From contig CM043960.1 in NCBI GenBank assembly GCA_014529385.2, positions 40,346,781-40,410,780 of the forward strand: a stretch of DNA of 64,000 nucleotides, written 5' to 3'. Under the pieces are notes generated by a model that was given only the letters and a program-made list of their open reading frames with translations, had not been told where the DNA came from and did not search any database. Origin of the DNA: Adiantum capillus-veneris (Eukaryota > Streptophyta > Polypodiopsida > Polypodiales > Pteridaceae). The position numbers were made by a program, and so were the translations under genes. This document shows positions 55,401-64,000 of the stretch, piece after piece (position 1 is the first letter of the stretch; each line of letters opens with the position of its first letter).

Positions 55401-57457
55401 CCTGAGCCTGGGGAGCATAAGGTCGTTATCTCACATACCCCTTGTTATAATAACATTCCTCCGTCCCATGGTTTGTCCATTTTTGTTCAATAGCACACCA
55501 CTTGGGCTGTTTAGCCTGAGGTTTGGCATACAGGTTAATCTTCTATGGAACTTCCTCTACAAACTGCTCCTGACTTACAACTACTTCTCCTTCGGTGTTG
55601 TCTTAGCGGACTTGCTTCCACTTTGTTGTGAGGATGAATCGTTGTCAAGATCCTTGAATTCACCCTCCTTGTAGACCGCACAATTGTCTACAAGGTAAAA
55701 AGCCTCCTTAGTTAACTCATTTAACGTCGTGCTCCTCTTCATATGTAATTCCTTCTGGAGATCTGCATTCCTTAGTCCTTGAATAAATATAAGCATAAGT
55801 CTGGATTGAGTTGGCAGTTCTTCCACAGGGCAGAACTTAATATATCTTTTTAGTCATAGGGCTGCCTTTCGCACAGACTCCCCTTCTTTCTATTTGAATT
55901 TATGGATTTGTGAGAGTGTATTATGAGCTATCTCCCTTTGTGAGAATTACTCAATAAACTCGTCAAACACCTCCTCCATAGACTCAAAGTCTCTACGCCC
56001 CACAGAGTCAAACCAAGTAGCAGCATCCTCCTCCTCTAGGGTCAGTCCAAACCCTGCAAATTGGGTAGGGAAGTATAACACCTCTTCAGCTCTAATTACA
56101 CGCACAAAGGCTGCTACATGATCCATGGGATCTCTGTTTCCCGTGTATTTCTTGTTTACCCATTTTTGCACCTGGGAAGGTCTAATTCTACGATGGTCTA
56201 CAAATATCATCATTGGTTCTCCTCGTCCTACTCGATATACCTCCTCTGGACTTCGGTATAGGGTAGGTTCCTCTCCCAAAGGTGCTCCTAAGCCATAATT
56301 TCTGATGGTTTTTGCAAGATATGGTTCATCTCTTCGAACTCGTTCTATGGGTTGTCTTCCAGGCTCTGTTGACCCTTGAGTGTTTGGCTTACTCTCGCCT
56401 TGATACCGTGAATAGAGTGGTGGTTCTTCTAAATCCCTTAGCCCTCATGTGGCTAGATAACCATCTCGGTTTCGGTCTTTTTCTAATGTTGCACTCTGTC
56501 GAAGCCATGCCTGCAATGATGGCTGAGTTGCTGGTTGGTTTTGGTAGTTGAACGTCTGTTGTCGGTTATGTGTGAGGTCACGTCATACTCTTTTGAAAAT
56601 GGATTTTTCGACTTGCTAGGGGTGTAGGTGACCCTTGGCACTTCTTCGGGGGCATATGTTGATGTCTCTGGAATTGTTGCCTTTTCTACCTCCTCTGGGA
56701 GAATACGTTTGTATTCTCGCCCGTACCTATCAACAAAAATGATATCCTTCCCCATAGCAATTTCATAAGAGAATAAGTAAAGAACCTTGTCTTTGCTTAA
56801 TTCGTTTGGGTAGGGTTCTTTGCATCGAAATTAAGAGACTACTCCCTCGCTCTCATGCTTGTAAATTCCCAAATTCTCATTATAAGTAGAGACCCTGGTT
56901 GTTTTCTTATCATACATAAAAAGAGCTCCGGGTCGATCAATGTTTGGAGGTGGTTCTTGAGTCTCTGAAACCATTTTTCCTTTTGCCACGTTATCTCCAT
57001 ACCTGTTGTAATCCTCAGGGTTACTAACTATCAGATAGTGGTTCCCCTTTTTGTCTTGAAATCTATCTCCATCATCATAGACTCGAATTATCTCCAGTCT
57101 CTGAGCAGGTCTTTCTTCAATACAAATACACTTGCGTCGATAGTCAGAATAAACTAGGGCTCCCCTAGAGTTTGTTCCTTCTAAGAAGATTATAGTAAAC
57201 TTGGAATCGCTCAAAGGATTTTAGGAGGTACTTACTCCTAGCATTGGTCCTTCATCGAAGAAACCTCCTCGCTGTTGACTACCCATCATGAAGAAGGACT
57301 TATCTAATGAAGTGTTAGTATCACTACCCTCCTCAATGATTGGTGCTAGTGGATCTAGCCTTGCCTGAGTTACACTCTCCTCGGTGGACACTAAGCTATC
57401 ATGATCACCTGCCACTTTTTGATCTCTAAGAATGTGTCTTCCTGATCTTAAATTCAT
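52429..57457 (-). pseudogene. gag: Element C gag and protease
   Basis: It starts with ATG at 57457 (MNLRSGRHILRDQ, a common Ty3 Gag start). The N-terminal domain (57214-56500) has FVDRYGREYK, shared with B. The Gag core (56279-55947) has QVQKWVNKKYTGNRDPMDH, AAFVRVIRAEEVL and AATWFDSVGRRDFESMEEVF. A second helical part (55826-55581) has EAFYLVDNCAVYKEG. Two knuckles of spacing CX2CX3HX4C are near 54990-54850: CYKCGGDHWLRDC and CTECGITHLIPDC. A basic helix follows (54700-54500). The protease region (53640-53160) has LPVEFQGV, ILDNGVGVAI and LGLLEKVIVTSCGIEYEHTF. The linker 52901-52429 has TTKFCDKDGYDVRPYYMVSL, matched in B. Frame changes occur at ~56300, 55230 and 53400, and in-frame stops near 57218 and 56828. 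Confidence 0.8.
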
Positions 57458-59248
57458 CAAACTTAGCAATGCAATTTATCACAAATCCAACCACTCACCT
57501 GGTAAAGGATCAGTCTCCGCACAACTTCTTGCTTTGCTGCTGAATATACATGTACTCAAGCGTTTATTCGACAATCGAATCAAAGCATTTAACCGCTAGA
57601 GGTGGTCTTAGTAATGATTGGTATGACTAGAGGGTTAACCTCAACCACTACTGTATTTTATACACTTCGGATGTTCTTGATTAGGTCTGCTAATCTGGAA
57701 CTGTACTTCCCTCGGATGTTGGTCAATGTATCGGGAAAGTCTTAATTCCGTCTTTGCTCCGTCAAAGGTCAAACAAGGTCCAAATTCACTTCTGAAAGAA
57801 GTTCTGGAACTCTTAAGTCAATTGGAACATCACTCTATTTCCTCTGTCAGATTTTCTCTTCACTAAGCCCCTGTAGACATCCTACACGTAGGATGTCTAT
57901 GTGCTCTGTTTTGCCTGGAGTTTGCACTATGGATTCCCCTTAATGTGCTGAGTCCACAGCTGTTTTTACTTTTTGATTTGGACACCTACAAGCTGGTCAA
58001 TTGATCAGAAATCTGTTCCAGCAGCCTGATGTTGGTCTGACCAGTCAAATTAACTCCAATTTGGACCAAAATTGACTAGGAGGCTTGCCTCAGGCTATAC
58101 AACACCCTGCTATGTCTATTGTCAATTTTTGGCTTCACTATCATGCAGTAGACATTCTACACGTAGCATGTCTAACTGCTCAAAATGGCTTCAAATGCAA
58201 AGCACAGACTCCGCTTAAGGTGCTTATCACTTTGGTATGCTCAAAATTAGGTTTGGAGTGCTAAATCACACAGAACACATCCTACGCGTAGGATGTCAAT
58301 ATGGCCTGTTTGACCCCAAACTTGAGCCACAGCTTCCCCTTGATGTCAGCAACCCAATGTTATGCTTAGATTTTAGTTTGGATTTCAAAAGAGCCCAATT
58401 TTAGCTATTCTAGCCCTTTTCAGTCAAAAATGCTAAGGTCTGTTTAAAACCCCATTTTCTCACCCAATTGAGATTAAACCTTTCTCAGGCACTCAATAAA
58501 TCATGCAGATCATGCTCATGTAGCCATCCTATGGTTTTGGTCTTAAAATAATGCCTTGGCACAATTTGGGTAGGATGTCTGGAAATTTCCTTTCCACTTG
58601 GCCTTATCCTGTCAAGATATGGTCAAACTTCCACTTCCCAGGTGAAAATAGGGTAAAACCTACCTTCTGAACACACTTGTCAACTCAGAATTTCAAAATT
58701 TCCACCAGATCACCCTACGTGTAGGATGTCTCCTGGCTTAAAATTTATTTTTTTCCTTACAGAAATGCTCCCGATACTCTGAAGCTCTATCAGAAATACT
58801 CACAAAAACTTTTGAACTTTACTTCAGCTTTCAAACACTCTTTTCCGTCTTTTACAACCTTGTGATGAGCCTAATGGCAAATATAACATGCATGAAGTGC
58901 TCCAGATCATAAATCATGATGTCCTACTTACCCTACTCCTACTCATCATGTGAGATGGTGATATTGGTGTCTTGGTTGCTTCCTAGTCTCTCCATACTCC
59001 CAAGTTCTCCTTCCACCACCTCTACCACTCCAACTCCTACTCTCTACACTACAACTCAACTAATACCTAAAACTATCTAAGTCTACCTAAGTCGAAGGAT
59101 CTAGGCCAGACATTCGCTCCCTAGACTCCTCCTAAGACCTAGAGAGTCCTCCATCCTTTGATCCTATCTAAATGTAAAACGAGACTCTGGCAAGCCAGAG
59201 AATTCCTATCCTCAAGGACTAGTCTCGGTCACCTACCTAGGGTTTTCG
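57458..59248 (-). repeat. Element C leader with palindromes
   Basis: Dyads with arms like AGACATCCTACA are at 57875-57898, 58150-58173, 58275-58298 and 58708-58731. A half-site TAGGATGTCT is at 58571-58580, where a fifth would fall. Spacings are 275, 125, ~282 and ~151 bp. The interpalindrome text aligns with B's leader on the other strand (for example GGTAAAACCTACCTTCTGA near 58650). It is noncoding. Confidence 0.85.
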
Positions 59249-59266
59249 TACCCGGTAGCGGCGCCA
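59249..59266 (-). other. Element C primer binding site
   Basis: The sense strand reads TGGCGCCGCTACCGGGTA, a tRNA-Asp-type variant. The preceding CCAAAAT corresponds to CCAACAT of B, which sets the LTR end near 59268. Confidence 0.7.
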
Positions 59267-59267
59267 A

Positions 59268-60454
59268 TTTTGGCGGATACGCCGCAACGAACGTCAGCAC
59301 AGCGAGAACTCACCTAACAAGATTTGTCAGCTAAGGATGAATCTCGACCCGCAGGCACGTGGAAGCAAGCATAGGATGTCAACCTACACTCGACTGACTC
59401 TCGACTACTTCCTATAGAGGTCTCTACCCAATGTCTAAGCTACAGCTTTCAGGAGTGCATAAGAGGAGATTTACTACAACGCTTCCAAGAGCCAAATACC
59501 CATGAAACATTCTTGAAACGCCATAGAACTTGAAGGAAACTTTATTAACACCAATAGGTCGCTCTCCCTAAGGTCCATGAACCAAAATCCCAACCCTAAA
59601 CACCTGGTGCAAAATCACGTAGGATGTCTTGGTCGAAATTTGAAGGTCGTCATTTCCAAAAACTAAAGTGCCTAATGTGTAGCTCTACTCAATGCGAACG
59701 CGTGGATATGCTGAAATGCGAAAATGGATAACGTATACTCATCGAATCACTAGATGTAGCTCGTGGGTCAAGTTCGCAAAACCAGACCGTACACCCGCAA
59801 TGTAGGTATTGGCGCATAGCTCTCGTCGAGGTCAACATACTGCACTTCTTAGCACTCGATTCCGACCACAAGTGCGCATGTAGCGTCAAGATGAAATTGT
59901 CACTCTTTCTCGTACACAGTACGCTCACTCACACAGACAGAACTTTTTTAAAAATGACAAAGGTTTTCTTCAATAAGGTCAAAAGTGGTATAAATACCTT
60001 ACAATCTCAAACCCTAATGTTCCAATTTAACCATCTACTCAATCTAAATGTCAAAAATGGGATACAATCTGGAAGCTTCTGCAAGCCCCACTATTTACAA
60101 AGGTGAAATGTCAATTTTTCTCAATTAAAGAATAATTACAAAAAATAATATTCCACCAAGCAATCATTCTCTGTAGGGTGTGTCCAGCTGCTAACATATG
60201 TCAAAGAAAGAGATGAGTGTTCAGCTTTAAAAACTAAGAAAATTTCAACTATAGTACCAAGATGCCATTACCATCTTAGAGAGAGTACCACTTAGAGGGA
60301 GTACAATATCAAAGTTAGGAATACGCATCAGCAATCAAAGCAGAGTATCAGCAAATCCCATCAATATGGGAAAGTCCAAAGTATATTATGGACGGTAGAG
60401 AATCAACCCCCATTTTCCTAGCTTCAAGAATTGGATTTTTGTCGACAATTAACA
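59268..60454 (-). repeat. 5' LTR of element C (~1.19 kb; outer end tentative)
   Basis: Its inner end abuts the PBS. It is distantly collinear with the B LTR: a TATA-like TATTTATACC near 59988-59997, and a palindrome half-site AGACATCCTACGTG on the sense strand (59616-59629). A second half-site-like GACATCCTATG is near 59370. The outer end is taken at TGTTAATTGTCGAC (60454), which is a guess because no second LTR is present. Confidence 0.6.
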
Positions 60455-60535
60455 TTCCCATGATCAATAAACCCCAATCAAGTTATCATAGTGGCACAGT
60501 TTGGTAATTGTATGCCAATGATACTATGCCATTAC

Positions 60536-60652
<117 letters not shown>

Positions 60653-61253
60653 TTGTTGAGAGAGGTGTGTGTAGTAGGAATGGTAGGAGAATGCATTTGT
60701 ATGTGTGTATGTGGTTGAGAGAGGTAGAGGATTAGATTCAAGAGATTGGCCCTTTCATGGCTTCTCTCTTTGAGCTCCTACTTATCCATTAGGGCCTCTT
60801 CTTCTATCATCGTAACTAGAAAGATCTCTCACTCTTGTGAGATGTCTCCATGCCCTAGCTGGATTGACAATTTGGGGATTTTGTTGATCTTTTGGTGTTG
60901 TACTATGCTACAATCACAAAACCTTTTGGCACACTTGTCCAAAAAGTCGAGGGCCTAACCTAGTGGAGTTTTCTTTGGTGAAATAAAGATTTATTTACTA
61001 ATTTTGCATTAAAGTTCAGATTATTTTTTGGTGTTTTGGTTCTTATAAATTTTAATTGAATTCCCCTTCTTAGTTTTGCATGGCTTCCAATTTCCATCAA
61101 TTTAAGCGTTGTAAATACTGTTTATTCTTGCACACACATTAATGCGGCACACCCATTCAACATTAATTTTGTGTACGTAGGTCTTTAGTTTTACTAATTT
61201 TGCACTAACCATTCACTAAATTTTATAAATTCCACTCTTTGGTTGGGAAAAGT

Positions 61254-62210
61254 TGTTGGCCGGCTCCTAAGCCTCACCATATTGATGCTAGCAAAGCTAG
61301 AACCACAAACATAAAAATTGTCAATCCTAGGATGTAGCTGACCCAACTAGTGCGTGGAGGCTACAAGAGATAGCTAATCTCTCGGAAAACCCAAGTCTAA
61401 GTCACTCCTACTTATCTCAGTATCAAATGTGTGCTAGACATCAAAAGCTACTTTCTTACTGCAATCTTGATCCAATGATTTGGCGTAGCTACGAGTCTCC
61501 GAATGCAGCAAAACTTTATGCCTAGTATGAGTAGAGTATCCTTAATTCTCTTGTGTACTCAAATATAATTTCTGACCCTCATACAAAATCATGTGTAAGA
61601 TAATCAACCTATTTTAGGTCAAACAATTTTGGCACTCAAATCACTCTACGACTTCTTCTAGACGTGCTCTATCTATTCTTAAGGCCAAAAACCAATTTTG
61701 ATGTGTGTATTGTACATAGGAAGCAGAAAGCTCGTAGACATCACGGCTAAAAACACATTATTATCATAAGAAACTTATGTTAAATGGAAGAGCTTTCACC
61801 TGCAAATGAATTGGTATGCTCGAAATAGCAATGCAACTCCGTACAAGAGAGACACAAGGAATTGAAAAAGATAGTAGAATCACATTGAGCTTTTGCAGCA
61901 AACGCTTACTTTCATTATCCAAAAACTTAGGTTTTTAATTACAAAATTTGCCTTTTACACCTTACCAAGGTTCAAAGAATGGATTCCTAGCTATTTAGGA
62001 CACTACAAAGCTTAAAAGTTGCATACGATTGCAAACTTGGAGGCCCTCAACCCCCTTAAATGGTTGGCAATCAATAATATTACAATGGCTTTGGACTTTG
62101 CGAGATTTCTTAGTAATACAAAGGGGTTTAATACAATCAATTGGATTAAAAGAATGAGTGGCATCCCTTTCAATGCTCTTCTCTGACTCTTGTTAGCTGA
62201 GAAGCTAACA
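61254..62210 (-). repeat. 3' LTR of element D (957 bp)
   Basis: On the minus strand it begins TGTTAGCT-TCTC-AGCTAACA right after a purine tract and ends GCCGGCCAACA. Its length matches the B LTR (955-963 bp), and the terminal design (8-bp inverted repeat at the start, CCAACA at the end) is the same. The sequence between is diverged. Only this end of D is in the window. Confidence 0.65.
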
Positions 62211-62226
62211 CTCCCCCCCTCCTTGT
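62211..62226 (-). other. Polypurine tract of element D
   Basis: The sense strand has AAGGAGGGGGGGAG immediately before TGTTAGCT. Confidence 0.75.
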
Positions 62227-62368
62227 CTATGTCGTCTACGACACAACTACTTAGGGTGCTAAGTAGTGGTCAGGCTTCCTTTTGTTGTTGTCCATTGTGC
62301 ATGCTGCTTGAGACATTGTTGGTATCTAAGGTGGAGTCATTTATCTTTAGTGGACATAAATTGCATGG

Positions 62369-63355
62369 TTAATTTTTCTCAACTGCGGAGTAACTGATAA
62401 ATCTCGCTCTCAAATTGGTGATGACGGGGCCAAAGATCTTGGACAAATTATTGAAGAAGCCCATGTAGAATGCTTCTTCAAATGTCTGCATATAGTAGGA
62501 TGGTAAAAACATCATCCTAGCATAGAATCCATGTAGCACTTCTTCTAAGGTTTGGCATGATAAATCATGGTATAAGACCTTGCATCTTTGAGAAAAGACA
62601 TCCATGTTGCATCTGTTCGCTCTGCACGGTGAAAAGTCTGAAAGCAAGTTATGAGCATTTTTGAAATCTTTACCAACATGATGCACACTAAATCCAAAAT
62701 TCCTCAAAACAGCTGAATGGTTGAGGATAATATTTTTACCCTGTATGTTTTTGTGGGTTGATTATTTGAGGGTGATGGAAACCTAGAGTAGTTGAGCCAA
62801 GTAGGCCGCTTTTGCTAGAAGACAAAATGTTGTTGCCAACTTCTGACTCTTGGTACCAGACACTTCACAGGATCTTGTTTGATATGTGTTGGTGCATTTG
62901 TATACAAATAAGATACCAGGGTGGCAGTTTAGCTAGATCTCCTGCCATTTGGGATGGGCAAGTGCTGGGTTGTCTTGGAAATCATGGAGGAGTCTCTCTT
63001 TGATTTGGAATACTTCAAACTTTATGAGGGAAAACTGTAAAGCTTGCTGATGCCATGCCTCATTGATATCCGATGGTGTGAGGAGGTTTACATTGATGGA
63101 GTGTAGTATCCGCTCTTCCCACTGCATGTCTTCCTTTCAAATGGTCTCGGTCTCCTCTTCCACCTAATTCTTTAATGTCGTCTCTTCTTCAATAGTTAAG
63201 ATTTTTGGTTGAGCGGAGGGTCGAGCTTCATCACGAGAAATATCTAACTCTAGAAGACTCTCCTCTTTGGTTGGTAGTTGCTTCAAAGTCCATAAATTGC
63301 AGGGTGTCTTGAAAATATATGTTCTTCTTCTGGTGTGGTAGCATGTGTTAACCAA
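62369..63355 (-). pseudogene. Element D 3' ORF remnant, related to the C coiled-coil ORF
   Basis: 63355-62933 reads LPTKEESLLELDISRDEA, EEETTLKN, then DMQWEERILHSINVNLLTPS and ALQFSLIKFEVFQIKERLLH, with two in-frame stops. It aligns with EALEWEQRVFKSMTIQK and LLKYEAATINKRIKEEP of C (47819-47430). Downstream, 62707-62369 gives a Cys- and aromatic-rich segment (VLYHDLSCQTLEEVLHGFYA, TFEEAFYMGFFNNLSKIFGP) with no counterpart left in C. I recognise no known family. The order (ORF, purine tract, LTR) shows it is the last gene of the element. Confidence 0.5.
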
Positions 63356-63633
63356 TTACGGACACCTATCACCTTTGACAAATGCCTTATCACTTTATTT
63401 GAGTCATGGACTGGGCTTGTTGGTCCTATAGGTGCGTAGGTGATCACCGATGAGAGGCGTATTACTTATCTCATTTTTACATTATTTTTGCTATGACCGG
63501 CCATTGTGGGCACCCATGTGTGAACGCGTCAGATTCATCTAAAAGGTCCATTTTGACCTAAAATCCTCATTCTTGAGGTGCATGCTAAAGAAGTGCTCTT
63601 GATCTACCTCTACCTTCTTCTCCATCGTGTGCT

Positions 63634-63636
<3 letters not shown>

Positions 63637-63725
<89 letters not shown>
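63637..63725. repeat. (TG)n microsatellite
   Basis: About 44 perfect TG units. The following 63726-64000 is AT-rich and shows no gene. Confidence 0.97.
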
Positions 63726-63726
<1 letters not shown>

Positions 63727-64000
63727 ATGTATGAAAATCCCCTCATAAATGAACCATACTTAAACAATTGCATTAAATAATACATTAAATAATAATACCT
63801 TAAAATAATTGAATACCCATGATATCATAACAATGAATACACATTTTGTGTCTAGACTATTGTTCTATCATACATCACTCAGCATCTAATAGTCAGCATA
63901 ATCATCTAGGATCTTTGAGCATTACAAATTGGTATTCTGTTGTTGATTCTACGTGTGTCCACCCCTTTGGGATGAGCCTCCACTACACCTACAAGGAGAA

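Larger units (their letters stand above)
47308..60454 (-). mobile_element. Element C: Tat/Athila-like Ty3 element with pol and an extra 3' ORF (decayed, 3' end missing)
   Basis: Minus-strand order: LTR 60454-59268, PBS, palindrome-bearing leader, gag and protease (57457-52429), RT and RNase H (52044-50619), integrase (50558-48967), second protease-like domain, WIPK motifs and coiled coil (48960-47430). It is cut at 47307 by the chromovirus. I cannot find the rest of its 3' end left of 37541. Gag, zinc knuckles, protease region and leader match A and B, so C represents the pol-bearing member of the family. Frameshifts and stops are frequent, so it is dead. Confidence 0.8.

Noticed and set aside
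40010-57457. Endogenous caulimovirid (pararetrovirus) sequence
   Set aside because: The pol order includes integrase, LTRs and PBS are present, and there is no movement-protein or coat motif, so these are LTR retrotransposons.
59268-60454. Terminal hairpin at the outer end of the C LTR as a fifth example of the LTR-start inverted repeat
   Set aside because: The outer boundary is uncertain and TGTTAATTGTCGACAA does not give the same 8-bp stem, so it was not counted.

Overview
The window is plant nuclear DNA made almost entirely of nested LTR retrotransposons. I see no host gene, tRNA, rRNA or prokaryotic feature. Evidence for a plant: a Ty1/copia polyprotein, a Ty3 chromovirus with a chromodomain, Tat/Athila-like Ty3 elements with tRNA-Asp-type primer binding sites, and a gag-only long-LTR element primed by initiator-Met-type sequence. 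Long pure (TG)n tracts hint at a non-angiosperm plant, but the species cannot be named from this sequence.

Layout. 1-7148: a minus-strand gag-only (TR-GAG type) element with ~2.9 kb LTRs. It lies in a partial LTR (7149-7534) of older minus-strand material. 7149-15328 and 30875-32008: element A (minus), a gag-only Ty3-type element split by element B. 15329-30874: element B (plus), with near-identical LTRs, PBS, a 2.6 kb leader, a long gag-protease-'WIPK tail' frame, duplicated polypurine tract and no RT or integrase. B is split by a 5'-truncated copia element (19237-24470), which has a 454-bp fold-back element inserted at its RT YVDD motif. The nest is therefore four deep: A, B, copia, fold-back. 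32009-37540: decayed coding scraps, unannotatable DNA and dinucleotide repeats. 37541-47307: a degenerate chromovirus (minus) with ~2.55 kb LTRs, next to element C. 47308-60454: element C (minus), a decayed but pol-bearing relative of A and B. 61254-64000: the 3' end of element D, another relative.

A, B, C and D form one family. C carries gag, protease, RT, RNase H and integrase. A and B keep gag and a basic tail with repeated W-[IVL]-P-K motifs, so they look like nonautonomous partners of a C-like element. The most unusual signal is in their 5' leaders: a 24-bp perfect palindrome recurs 4-8 times per element at ~284- and ~125-bp spacing. In A, both arms carry the matching substitution relative to B and C, so the symmetry is maintained. 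A single half-site of the element's own type lies in each LTR downstream of the TATA box. The plus-end of most LTRs in the family is itself an 8-bp-stem inverted repeat whose arms also covary. C further shows a second retropepsin-like domain after integrase, a duplicated integrase zinc-binding module, and a coiled-coil 3' ORF shared with D. The TR-GAG element appears to encode its Gag N-terminus on an exon inside the LTR, spliced over the primer binding site.

Coordinates of LTR ends, motifs and frames were read by eye; identities and ages were not computed.
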